This document shows, piece by piece, positions 1-11,652 of a DNA stretch of 64,000 bases (position 1 is the first letter of the stretch; each line of letters begins with the position of its first letter). Under the pieces are notes generated by a model. That model was not told the DNA's origin and ran no database searches. It was given only the letters and a program-made list of their open reading frames with translations. The stretch is taken from the NCBI GenBank assembly GCA_026874595.1, contig CM049311.1:44829676-44893675 (forward strand). The letters are read 5' to 3'. The position numbers and the translations under genes are program-made. The stretch is from Sipunculus nudus (taxonomy: Eukaryota > Annelida > Sipuncula > Golfingiida > Sipunculidae).

Positions 1-2054
1 GCAGAAACTAATAAAAACACTTAATGGTCAATATCCATGCAAAAAATCATGGTGATCTCTGCATTAGTTGTTCAGATACTTCAGTTTTTGTATCAAATTG
101 TCCATTATTCTGAGGGATACTTCGGAGTCCTATAGCTTGAAGGATATGGGTAACAGAGACCTAATTTTAAGTTTTCACAGGCACTTTTCATGGGCCTCCT
201 TGCATGACAAGAATGAAGATTCTAGGTCCAGTTGTTGCGATTTGTACCCTGTTGACAGATAACCACATCTTTAAAGGTCTCAAAAAAAAGAAAAAAATTC
301 GTAAAAATTTGAAAAAAAATAGAGGTGGCACACCCAGTCTGCAGAAACTGATGGAACAGCTCATGATCAATATGTATGCCGAAAATCATGACCATCAGTG
401 TTGTAGTTATTGAAATACTGCAGTTTTTGTATCAAATTTTCCATTATTCTGGGGGGGGGGGGGGGTATTTTGGACCCATACAGCTTAAAGAATATGTGTA
501 ACAGAGACCTAATTTCAAGTTTCCATGGAGACTTTTCATGGGTCTCCCTGTGTGTCAAGAATGAAGATTCTTGGTCCAGTTTTTATGATTTGTGCCCTGT
601 TAACAGATGTTCATATCTTTAAAGGTCTCAAAAATACAGAAAAATTTCGTAAAAAAAAACGAACAAATACAGGTGGTGCCACCAGTCTGCAGAAACTTAT
701 GAAACACTCCATGATCAATATCCATGCAAACAATTATGGTTATCTCTGCATTAGTTGTTCAGATACTTTAGCTTTTGTATCAAATTTTCCATTATTCTGA
801 GCTGTACTTTGGAGTGCCATAGCTCAAAGGATATGGGTAACAGAGACCAAATTTCAGGTTTCCATGGAGACTTATCATGGGTCTCCCTGTGTGTCAAGAA
901 CGAAGATTCTAGGTCCAGTCGTTACGATTTGTACCCTGTTGACAGATAACTACATCCTTTAAGGTCTCAAAAATGGAGAAAACAATTCGTGAACATTGAA
1001 AAATACAGGTGGCGCCACCAGTCTGCACAAACTGATGAAACATCCCATGATCAATATGTATGTCGAAAATCATGACCATCAGTGATGTAGTTAATGAGAT
1101 ATTGAAGTTTTTGTATGAAATTTTTGACTATTCTGGGGGGTAATTTTGGGCCCCACAGCTCGAAGGATATGGGTAACAGAGACCTAATTTCTGGTTTCCA
1201 TGGAGACTTTTCATAGGTCTCTCAGTGTGTCGAAAATGAAGATTCTAGGTCCAGTCGTTACGATTTGTGCCACGCTAACAGATGACAGCATCCTCAAAGG
1301 TCTCAAAAATAGAGGAAACAATCGTAAAAAATCAAACAGTACAGGTGGCGCCACCAGTCTGCAGGAACTGATCGAACATCTCATGATCAATATGTATGCC
1401 AAAAATGGAGACCATCAGTGATGTAGTTATTGAAATATTGAAGTTTTTGTATGAAATTTTTTACTATTCTGGGGGGTACTTTGGGGCCCCATAGCTCGAA
1501 GGATATGGATAACAGAGACCTAATTTCTGGTTTCCAAGGAGATTTTTCATGGACCTCTCAGTGTGTCAAGAATTAAGATTCTAAGTCCAGTCTTTATGAT
1601 TTGTGCCTTGTTAACAGATGTTCACATTTTTAAAGGTCTCAAAAATAGAGAAAAAAATTCGTAAAAAATCGAAAAATACAGGTGGCGCCACCAGTCTGCA
1701 GGAAGTGATGTAACATCTCATGATCAATATGTATGCCAAAAATCATGACCATCAGTCAAGTAGTTAATGAGATATTGAAGTTTTTGTATGAAATTTTTGA
1801 CTTTTCTGGGGGGTACTTTGGGGCCACATAGCTCGAAGGATATGGGTAACAGAGACCTAATTTCTGGTTTCCAAGGAGATTTTTTATGGACCTCTCAGAA
1901 TCCCAAGTTACAAGGTTCTAGGTCCAGCGGTTACGATTTGTGCCTGGTTAACGGACGGACAGACGGACAGACGGACAGACAGACGGACAGACGGACGACG
2001 GACAAAGAGTGATCGCTATAGCTCAGATGACTTTCAGTCAGCTGAGCTAAAAAC
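1..2054 (+). repeat. Tandem array of ~337-bp units ending in ACGG microsatellite and terminal hairpin
   Basis: The segment holds about six head-to-tail copies of a unit containing AGGTGGCGCCACCAGTCTGC, TCATGATCAATATG, a T-rich stretch, a G-run (GGGGGGTACTT), GGATATGGGTAACAGAGACC and GATTCTAGGTCCAG. The AGGTGG core recurs at about 323, 671, 1007, 1343 and 1680, a spacing of 336-348 bp. The array ends in an ACGG/ACAG microsatellite (1951-2005) and the hairpin TAGCTCAGATGACT / AGTCAGCTGAGCTA (2019-2049) followed by AAAAA. The left end is cut by the window. The short open frames here are repeat translations and show no conserved protein. This is inferred to be the tandem core of a pearl-like or Helentron-associated non-autonomous element. 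Confidence 0.85.
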
Positions 2055-2690
2055 CTGAAAATATAAGTTAAAATATTAGAATCGTTGCAAAAGTTGCAAT
2101 CATTATATATACAGAGTAAAAAACTGAAACTATAAGTTAAAAAATTAGAATTGTTGCAAAAGTTGCAAATCATCATATATCCAAATGTAGCTCATATTGG
2201 GTCATATTATGCATACACATATTTTATTATTTTTAAATCATAAATGTTTAAACTGAATTTAAAAGAAAATAATGCCACAACATGGCATCTACAAGAATAT
2301 TCCTTGAATCACTATTAAAAAGTTTTGCACATTGGAGTTTTCAGTACATGCTTAATTTTATTCACCAAAATAAAATAAAAGTAAATTTGATAAAATAAAA
2401 CATCTTTTCAAATAAAGTATACACACTGTTGGTTGAATGAGGGACAAACAATATCACTGTGCTAATTACTATCCCAGTTTAATTTATTACTGGAATTAAT
2501 AGTCAATTTCACACCTGGTGAAGTTTTTACTCTTCTGAAGTAAGGAATTACTTATCTCATGAACATCCACACTTTCATAGCAATACACCACTTTGTGGAC
2601 ACAATTAAATGTACACTTTAATCATTGTAACCCTGGTGGTTCAATACAAAATCTAAAATGTAGCATGTCCAAGAATAAAATAAAATACAG
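2055..2690. repeat. Dispersed AT-rich repeat, also at 35985-36251 and 40190-40780
   Basis: Shared landmarks include GGGTCATATTATGCATACAC, a MITE-like AT-rich stretch, TTGAATGAGGGACAAACAAT and CACCACTTTGTGGACACAAT. The copy here runs uninterrupted through 2600-2690, whereas the copy at 40190 breaks off at 40780. No coding potential is visible. It matters because it supplies the empty-site sequence for the insertion at 40781. Confidence 0.75.
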
Positions 2691-3600
2691 AACAAGGGAC
2701 CTATGGGTCACTGTGCTCAGCTGACGTTAACCTTGAAGGTAAAAATCTAAAATAATATCTAATGGAGATAAAGTGTAAGAGGAAGAGGTAATAAAGGCCT
2801 TGGTTGGTTTATATGATTGGTTTGTATTGATGAGCTAGAAATTGTTGCAAAAATATTTTGTGACCTGACCATGTGTTTTCTAATGTTGAAACTAAAGCAT
2901 GTGAGCAGTTTGTGAACAAATGATCTGTACTATTACCATGATCATTAGTTGGTTTTTCGATTAACTGTTGACATTTCAGTAGTTTACACATTTGTTCAAT
3001 TGAATCTATTTTTTTGCATAATATATATTTTTAATTATATATGTATTTTTTCTATGAAATGTATACAGCTGAAATATAGCTAATTAACAACATAAAACAG
3101 GGCAAACAAAGCCTGATCTCAAATTCTGCTGAGGCAGGAAAATAATGAACAAATGTTTGTATTAAATCCTGAATTTTTTATCACATCAATTATTTTCTAA
3201 TTTAAGTTTATATTTCTATACATTTCCAATTAAACATATATATCTGAATATAAAAGTTGATTCATAATTCTCAATTGCATCATCATAAATCTCAATCTTG
3301 TCACATAACACCACATCATGCATACAAATGTTTATTTATTTTTTACCACAAAAATATATCTTTTAAATCTGCAAAACAATAAATATCTAAAAATAATACT
3401 TGATTTAGATTTCAAAATTTTTAATTGTGTCTTTATTTATCCATAATGTGCTTCATATTTTATAATAATTTAAGCATACTGATGGGTTCATTTATATTTG
3501 TTAAAATCATTCAAAAGAAAATTGATTTCTTTAAAAATGCTACATTACACAACATTGCATCTTCTGGATTGCACCTTGAATTATTTTTTCAAGGAAAGTT
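2691..3600 (+). repeat. Left-terminus fragment plus AT-rich sequence
   Basis: It begins with the left terminus ACAAGGGACCTATGGGTCAC...GCTCAGCTG (2692-2724). The first ~300 bp recur at 27393-27610 (GGTAAAAATCTAAAATAATAT, GATTGGTTTGTATTGATGAG). Beyond about 3000 the sequence is simple AT-rich DNA with no gene recognised. Confidence 0.6.
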
Positions 3601-3604
3601 TTTG

Positions 3605-3850
3605 CATATCGGAGTGGAAACAGCATTACAATTAAGGAGATACAGTGAAAACAATAACAATTACTGCATAACACTTGGTGGGTTGGGTTTGTGGGGGGGG
3701 GGATGATTGGGGTGGTGATATGAGAATAACTGTACACCTGTCACAGCAGGGGATCTCCCCCAGTGACTGTAACAAATCAGAAACCCTGGCATAGCTGACT
3801 TCCAGTGACCTGGAGTGGGACCCTGCATCTGTAATCAAAGCAAGAGACTA
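3605..3850 (+). repeat. Dispersed ~240-bp repeat, second copy at 32508-32765
   Basis: The two copies share GGAGTGGAAACAGCATTACA, GAAAACAATAACAATTACTG, a variable G-run (about 3693-3702 here) and GGGATCTCCCCCAGTGACTG with very few differences. No protein is recognised. Confidence 0.75.
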
Positions 3851-4320
3851 CAGAAAAAAAAATCAATAACTAGCTTAATTTTCAAACTTTTATTTTCAAA
3901 TTTCAGATTTAGACAAACTAAATAATTATGTTTACATGCTGTGAAAATAAAATCAATGGTGCTTACAGGGAAAAAATGTGCCATGGTAAAAGTTGGGCAA
4001 AATTTAAGGTACTGATTTTGGGGACATCTAAAATTATGCCAACAGCCTGGGGAGCATAGAGATGTGCACTGAATGACCTACAGTCATCAAAGTGGACTGC
4101 TTGACAATGTAAGGGAATACAACAAGAGCCTCCAAAAAAATTCAATAACTAGCCTAATTTTGCAGCTTTTATTTTCAAATTTCAGATTTTAAAAGATTAA
4201 ATCCTTATGTATACATGCTGTGAAAATTAAATCCACAGTACTTACAGGAAAAAAACGTGCCGTGGTCAAAGTTGGGCAAAATTTAAGGTACCAATTTTAT
4301 ATTTTTGCCAATATTTAAAA
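3851..4320 (+). repeat. Two diverged copies of an internal 2.6-kb-element segment
   Basis: The motif CATGCTGTGAAAATTAAATC followed by GTGCCATGGTCAAAGTTGGG and AAATTTAAGGTAC occurs twice here, near 3935-4015 and 4215-4290. The same motif occurs once or twice in each 2.6-kb element (for example 13551-13630 and 19340-19420). No gene is seen. Confidence 0.55.
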
Positions 4321-5533
4321 ACAAGTGACCCAGGGGTCATGACGCTCAGCTGACCAGGAAGACATTGACAAAAGTAATTTTATCATCTGAATGTCAAATT
4401 TGAATGAAATACTTTTTCCAAACTTTGTTTCCAAACTTTTCCTTTTGTATAAAATCATCCAATATTCATTGGGGTACTATGGAGCTCTGTAGCATGAAGG
4501 ATATGGGTAACAGACACCTATTTTCAAGGTTTACAAGATGACTTTTCAGGGGTCTCCCAGCATGTCAAAAAATAAAATTCTAGGTCCAGTTATTATGATT
4601 TGTGCCCTGTTAACAAATCCAAATGTTTATTCTGGGGGGTATTTCAAAGCCGCATAGGATGAAGGATATGGGTAACAGAGATGTAATTTCAGGTGCACAA
4701 GGAGACTTTTCAGGGGCCTCCCAGCATATCAAGAAAGGAGATTCTAGGTCAAGTCATTATAATTTGTGCTCTGTTAACAGATGACCAAATCTTTATTCTG
4801 GGGAGTACTTCGGAGCCCCAGAGCATGAAGGATATGGGTAACAGGGACCTTATTTCGGGTTTCCAAGTAGACCTTTTATGGGCTTCCCTGGAGGTGAGGA
4901 CAGAAGATTCTAGGTCCAGTCATTATGATTTGTGCCCTGTTAATATATGACAAAATCTTTATTCTGGGGGAACTTCAGAGCCCCATAGCTCACAGGATAT
5001 GGGTAACAGGGACCTTATTTCGGGTTTCCATGTAGACCTTTTATGGGCTTCCCTGGAGGTGAGGACAGAAGATTCTAGGTCCAGTCATTATGATTTGTGC
5101 CCTGTTTACAGATGACCAAATGTTTAAAGATCACAAAAGTAGAGAAAAAAAATCGTAAAAAATAAAAAAAATATAGGTGGCGCCACCAATCTCCAGAAAT
5201 TGATGAAACACTCCATGATCAATATCCATGCAAAAAAACATGGTGATTAATGCATTAGTTGTTCAGATACTTGAGCTTTTGTATTAAATTTTGCATTATT
5301 CTTGGGGGTACTTCAGAACCCCATAGCTCAAAGAATATAGGTCACAGTGACCTAATTTCAGGTTTACAAGGAGAATTTCCATAGACCTCCCAGGATTTCA
5401 AGTAAGAAGATTCCCGGTCTAGCGGTTACGATTTGTGCCCTGTTAAACAGACAGACGCCTGGATGGCCAGACGGACGACGGACAAAAGGTGATCCCTACA
5501 GCTCAGATGACTTTCAGTCAGCTGAGCTAAAAA
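4321..5533 (+). mobile_element. Hairpin-terminated non-autonomous element, ~1.2 kb
   Basis: The left terminus is ACAAGTGACCCAGGGGTCAT plus GACGCTCAGCTGA. The right end is a GACGGACGACGGAC stretch and the hairpin at 5499-5529, then AAAAA. The interior is a shortened tandem variant of the 337-bp unit with a 166-bp period: TTTATTCTGGGG recurs at 4626, 4792 and 4958. The inverted pair GCTCAGCTGA / TCAGCTGAGC lies at the two ends. No coding capacity is visible. Confidence 0.7.
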
Positions 5534-8500
5534 TTGAAAAAATACAGGTGGCAGCACCAGAATGCAGAAACTGATGAAACATTTCATGATCAATATAGAT
5601 GCAAAGAATTATGGTGATCAATATAATAATTGTTCAGATACTTGAGCTTTTGTATCAAATTTTCCATTATTCTGGGGGGTACTTCGGAGCCCCATAGCTC
5701 AGAGGTTATGGGTAGCAGAGACCTAATTTCAAGTTTTTAAGGAAACTTTTCATGGGCCTCTCAGCATGTCAAGAGAGAAGATTCTAGGTCCAGTTGTTAC
5801 GTTTTGTGCCATGTTAACAGATGACCGCATCTTATGAGGTCTCAAAAATAGAGAAAAAAATTCGTAAAAATAAAAAAAATACAGGTGGCGCCACCATACT
5901 GCAGAAACTGATGACACATTCCATGTTCAATATCCATGCAAAGAATCATGGTGATCACTGCAATAGTTGTTTAGATACTTGAGCTTTTGTGTCAAATTGT
6001 CCATTATTCTGAGGGATACTTCAGATGACTTACAGTCAGCTGAGCTAAAAACACTTAATGGTCAATATCCATGCAAAGAATCATGATGATCTCCATATTA
6101 GTTGTTCAGATACTTCAGCTTTTGTATCAAATTGTCCATTATTCTGAGGGATACTTCAGAGTCCTATAGCTTGAAGGATATGGGTAACAGAGACCTAATT
6201 TCAAGTTTCCACAGGCACTCTTCATGGGCCTCCTTGCATGACAAGAATGAAGTTTCTAGGTCCAGTTGTTGCAATTTGTACCCTCTTGATAGATAACCAC
6301 ATCTTCAAAGGTCTCGAAAAAAGAGAATAAAATTCGTAAAAATTTGAAAAAAATAGAGGTGGCGCACCCTCTCTGCAGAAACTGATGGAACAGCTCATGA
6401 TCAATATGTATGCAAAAATCATGACCATCAGTGTTGTAGTTATTGAGATACTGCACTTTTTGTATCAAATTTTCCATTATTCTGGGGGATATTTTGGAGC
6501 CATACAGCCTAAAGAATATGGGTAACAGAGACCTAATTTCAGGTTTCCATGGAGAATTTTCATGGGTCTCCCTGTGTGTAAAGAATGAAGATTCTAGGTC
6601 CAGTTTTTATGATTTGTGCCCTGTTAACAGATGTTCATATCTTTAAAGGTCTCAAAAATAGATAAAACATTCGTAAAAAAAACCCCGAACAAACACAGGT
6701 TGTGCCACCAGTCTGCAGGAACTGATGGAACACCTCTTGATCAATAGTTATGCCACAAATCATGACCATCAGTGATGTAGTTATAGAGATATTGAAGTTT
6801 TTGTATGAAATTTTTGACTACTCTGAGGGGTACTTTGGGGCCCCATAGCTCGAAGGATATGGGTAACAGAGACCTAATTTCTGGTTTCCATGGAGACTTT
6901 TCATAGGTCTCTCAGTGTATTGAGAATGAAGATTCTAGGTCCAGTCGTTACGATTTGTGCCATGCTAACAGATGACAGCATCCTTAAAGGTCTCAAAAAT
7001 AGAGGAAGAAATCGTAAAAAAATAAAACAATATAGGTGGCGCAACCAGTCTGCAGGAACTGATGGAACATCTTATAATCAATATGTATGCCAAAAATCAT
7101 GAACATCAGTGATGTAGTTATTGAGATATTGAAGTTTTTGTATGAAATTTTTGACTACTCGGGGGGGGGGGGTACTTTGGGGCCCCATAGCTCAAAGGAT
7201 ATGGGTAACAGAGACCTAATTTCTGGTTTCCATGGAGACTTTTCATAGGTCTTCTAGTGTGTTGAGAATGAAGATTTTAGGTCAAGTCGTTACGATTTGT
7301 GCCATGCTAACATATGACAGCATCCTTAAGGGTCTCAAAAATAGAGGAAAAAATCGTAAAAAATCGAACGATACAGGTGGTGCCACCAGTCTGCAGGAAC
7401 AGATGACACATCTCATGATCAATAGTTATGCCACAAATCATGACCATCATTCAAGTAGTTAATGAGATATTGAAGTTTTTGTATGAAATTTTTTACTTTT
7501 CTTGGGGGTACTTTAGGGCTCCATAGCTCGAAGAAAATGGGTAACAAAGACCTAATTTTGGTTTCCATGGAGACTTTTCATAGGTCTCTCAGTGTGTCGT
7601 GAATGAAGATTCTAGGTCTAGTCGTTATGATTTGTGCCACGTTAACAGATGACAGCATCCTTAAAGGTCTCAAAAACAGAGGAAAAAATCGTAAAAAATC
7701 AAACAATACAGGTGGCGCCACAAGTCTGCAGGAACTGATGGAACATTTCATAATCAATATGTATGCCAAAAATCATGACCATCAGTGATGTAGTTATTGA
7801 GATATTGAAGTTTTTGTATGAAATTTTTGACTACTCTGGGGGGGGGGGGGGTACTTTGGGGCCCCATAGCTCAAAGGATATGGTTAACAGAGACCTAATT
7901 TCTGGTTTCCAAGGATATTTTTCATGGACCTCTCAGTGTGTCAAGAATGAAGATTCTAGGTCCAGTCGTTACGATTTGTGCCATGCTAACAGATGACAGC
8001 ATCATTAAAGGTCTCAAAAATAGAGGAAAAAATCGTAAAAAATCGAACAATAAAGGTGGCACCACCAGTCTGCAGGAAGTGATGACACATCTCATGATCA
8101 ATAGTTATGCCACAAATCATGACCATCAGTCAAGTAGTTAATGAGATATTGAAGTTTTTGTATGAAATTTTTTACTTTTCTTGGGGGTACTTTGGGGCTC
8201 CATAGCTCGAAGAATATGGGTAACAGAGACCTAATTTCTGGTTTCCATGGAGACTTTTCATAGGTCTCTCAGTGTGTCAAGAATGAAGATTCTAGGTCCA
8301 GTCTTTACGATTTGTGCCTTGTTAACAGATGTTTACATTTTGAAAGGTCTCAAAAATAGAGAAAAAAATTCGTAAAAAAATCGAAAAATACAGGTGGCGC
8401 CACCAGTCTGCAGGAAGTGATGGAACATCTCATGATCAATATGTATGACACAAATCATGACCATCAGTCAAGTATTTAATGAGATATTGAAGTTTTTGTT

Positions 8501-9066
8501 TGAAATTTTTTACTTTTCGTGGGGGGTAGTTTGGGGCCCCATAGCTGGAAGGATATGGGTAACAGAGACCTAATTTCTGGTTTCCATGGAGACTTTTCAT
8601 AGGTCTCTCAGTGTGTCGAGAATGAAGATTCTAAGTCCAGTCATTACGATTTGTGCCTTGTTAACAGATGTTCACATTTTTAAAATAGAGAGAAAAATTT
8701 GTAAAAAATCGAAAAATACAGGTGGAGCCACCAGTCTTCAGGAACTGATGGAACCTCTCATGATCAATATGTATGCCAAAAATCATGACCATCAGTCAAG
8801 TAGTAAATGAGATATTGAAGTTTTTGTATGAAATTTTGGACTTTTCTGGGGGGTACTTTGGGGCCCCATAGCTCGAAGGATATGGGTAACAGAGACCTAA
8901 TTTCTGGTTTCCAAGGAGATTTTTCATGGACCTCTAAGAATGCCAAGTTACAAGGTTCTAGGTCCAGCGGTTACGATTTGTGCCTGGTTAACGGACGGAC
9001 AGACGGACGACGGACAAAGAGTGATCGCTATAGCTCAGATGACTTTTAGTCAGCTGAGCTAAAAAT
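5534..9066 (+). repeat. Second large array of ~337-bp units, duplicate of 13-2054
   Basis: About ten units are present (core near 5546, 5883, 6358, 6700, 7035, 7375, 7712, 8057, 8393, 8721). A right-end fragment is embedded at 6021-6047. The array ends in ACGG repeats (about 8991-9016) and a hairpin (9031-9061). From about 6047 it follows the same order as position 13 onward, starting with AAAAACACTTAATGGTCAAT, so the two arrays are duplicates that differ in unit number. Long G-runs occur at about 7159-7171 and 7838-7851. Confidence 0.85.
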
Positions 9067-9642
9067 TTAACAGATATTGATCTAATTTTTGGTATACAAT
9101 TAAATTTTGATTAATTAAAGTTGTATTACTGGAAAAAAGTCCCTATCTTTAACACTTTTGGTCTTAAGTGACCAAATATCTTCCTGATTTTTTTACAAAG
9201 TCCATTATGTTTGGGCCCATAACTTTTTTAAATTATATAATACTGACTTAATATCTGGCATGTACATAGGATAAATATCTGGCATGTACATAGGAACTAT
9301 ATAGAGGAATATTTATGGTAAATATGAAGAAAACCAGATGAGTGGTTTTGATATTAGGCAGTCCTGAAGTGTGAAAATAGATTTCTAATAAAAAATTGAG
9401 GTTTTTCCTTAATATCTCGAAGGAACGAAGTCCTATTGACCCAATTTTCGGCATGGTAGGAGATTTTGGGGACATCTAACTGTATGCCGAATTTCAGTTT
9501 CGTAGGTCCAACGGTGTCGAAACGTGCCAGTCTTACGGACGGACATCCGGACAGACGGACGGACGGACAGACAGACAGACGGACGACGGACAATGGACCA
9601 CGACTATAGCTCAGATGACTTATAGTCAGCTGAGCTAAAAAT
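9067..9642 (+). mobile_element. 3' fragment of the 2.6-kb hairpin element family
   Basis: It matches the last ~550 bp of the 2.6-kb elements: GTTTGGGCCCATAACTT, GGTTTTGATATTAGGCAGTC, CATCTAACTGTATGCCGAAT. Then come ACGG/ACAG repeats (about 9534-9592), CAATGGACCACGAC and the hairpin 9607-9637 followed by AAAAA. No left terminus is found, so it is truncated. Confidence 0.7.
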
Positions 9643-10541
9643 CTTTAGCAGGTTTATATCTCATATAGGACGATACAGCAAACTGGCTAAGTTCAGCTTC
9701 CCGTAACTCTGCCAAAAAGCACTGAACCAAAACCATTTGAACAAACTTGAATTATCAACATCTGAGGATAATTAATGTGTGAGATTTAAGAATTTGGCCC
9801 AGTGGTTTTTGAGAAGAAGATCTTTGTAGCCACTGAGCTAAAATGGGCTGTTATGGCATATGACTAAATTCAGCTTCCCATAACTTAGCCAAAAGTCACT
9901 GAAAAGAGACCATTTGAACAAACTTCAGAAAGCACTACCCTAGGATCATTTCTGTGCGATATTAAACATTTTGGCCATATGGTTTCAGAGAAGTTTTTTG
10001 TAGCCCTCAGTGTGATACAGGCACTGATGACACTGTACAAAAAAGGCCGATGCAGGTGGCGCCACCAATACCTCAATTTCAGATATGACCTATGTGATTA
10101 ACATTGGCATAAATTTGGTGATGATAGCTACAGCCGTTTCTGAGATTGTAATTTTAATATGCTTTTTTGCACAGTTAACAAAGTTCAACCTCCTGTATCT
10201 CGGCCAAAAATCTCTGAACTGGAACCATTCGAAAAAACTTGAGAAAGATTGTTCCAGGGATCATTTCTGTGAAATACTGGACAATTTGGCTGGACAGTTT
10301 CGGAGAAGAAGATTTTTAAAGCTTTTTTAGCATTTTCCCTATAAAATCTAAGAAAATGGAGTTAGAAAAAAAATAAACAAAATCCGATATAGTTTTTTGG
10401 ATGACTGATTATTTGCAAAAAAATTTGTGATGCTAAATCCTGCCGTTTTTGAGATAGCTATGGTTAACGTACAGACGCCGCACGACACATGACAGACGAC
10501 GCACGACGCCGCATCATCGCATAAGCTCACAGGTTCACTAA
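9643..10541 (+). mobile_element. Second CTAA-ended repeat family, also at 23046-23735 and 62191-62402
   Basis: It contains GACCATTTGAACAAACTTCA, GGTGGCGCCACCAATACCTC and an ACG/GACG-rich stretch. It ends in GCATAAGCTCACAGGTTCAC-TAA. The copy at 23046-23735 is collinear with 9896-10541, and 62191-62402 matches the terminal part. The layout (body, ACG-rich simple sequence, fixed 3' end with CTAA) parallels the hairpin family, but no strong terminal hairpin is seen. Classification is uncertain. Confidence 0.6.
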
Positions 10542-11190
10542 CAAGTACCGTCATCCTACACAAGGCTTTGACGTCCCACTGAACTCTAATTTGTCAAGTT
10601 AAAGGCGCAAGATTCTCTGGGATTCAGTGATGTGTCAAATTAATTTTCCGGCCCTACTAGGATTGGTCATGGAGGAGTCGTCATAAACCGAACAAATTGT
10701 CATCTGTTTTTAATGGGTAGATCAGGCTGTTTAACGAATTTATTAAATTAATTAATCAACAAAGCCAAGCAACATATACAGTTGCAACTTGTTCAGTTTC
10801 CCAAATATGTTATGCCTGCCCGCATATCAGCATACCGCAGCCTTCCTAGCTGCAGCCTAGCTTTTGAGGAAAGATGCTTTTTTTATGTGCGTTTCCATAC
10901 ACAACAGGCAGTGGAATGTGGTGAGAATGTGGTGCGGCCATTAAGTAAGGTTTTGAGTATTTTTTACTCCAGTGAAGGAGTCTTCCAGGTATTTTATGAA
11001 CATGGGGTGCGGCCATGAGATGACATGTGGCGGCAAAACGCAGATCTACAGTATACACATGTCAAGTTTGGTAAAGATCCGTGAAATATATTTCGAGTTA
11101 TCTCGCCTGAAAGAAATCTCTGCAGTGGCCGCAGCCGCGCGACCATGCCTAAAACAATAGTATCTTGACTGTCTGGGGATACAATAATTT
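10542..11190. other. Low-repeat stretch; right end of a GTATCC-type element near 11050-11184
   Basis: No exon or known protein is recognised between 10542 and about 11040. The last part (GTTTGGTAAAGATCCGTGAA, a CGC-rich patch, then TGTCTGGGGATACAATAATT at about 11169-11188) matches the right end of the GTATCCCCAGACA family seen complete at 23918-26045. The corresponding left end is not adjacent. Confidence 0.5.
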
Positions 11191-11652
11191 ACCCAATATT
11201 GATCTAATTTATGGTATGTAAATAAAATATGGAAATATAAGCATGAATGGCTGTGTAAATCATGAATACAATAACATCAGTGGTTTTCATAGTTTACAGT
11301 TGTGAAGTGTAACAATAAGGTTTTTACTGGAGGTTTTCAGGGCTGTTGTGGACAGAAGTGGGCGGCCTCCAGATGCAAATGATTATAATATAGCTTCTGA
11401 AAGAAACTTCAATAACTATTTTTGAGGTTTTATTTTTTAAATTTCAGAATTTAACAAATTAATTACTTATGTATATCTGCTATGAAAATTAAATCAAATG
11501 TACTTACAGGAAAAAGACATGTCTTAGTCAAAGTTGGACACAGTTTAAGGTACTGATTTTATATTTACGCTAATAAATTAAAAAATTTACAAAATTCAAA
11601 ACATATTTTGGGTATACAATTGAAATGGATTAAATAAATTTACATACCTGAA
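11191..11652 (+). repeat. Fragments of the 2.6-kb element body
   Basis: It contains pieces such as a diverged AATTAAATC...GTACTTACAGGAAAAAGACAT and GGTACTGATTTTATATTTAC, which recur in the interior of the 2.6-kb elements. No intact end and no gene are seen. Confidence 0.45.
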
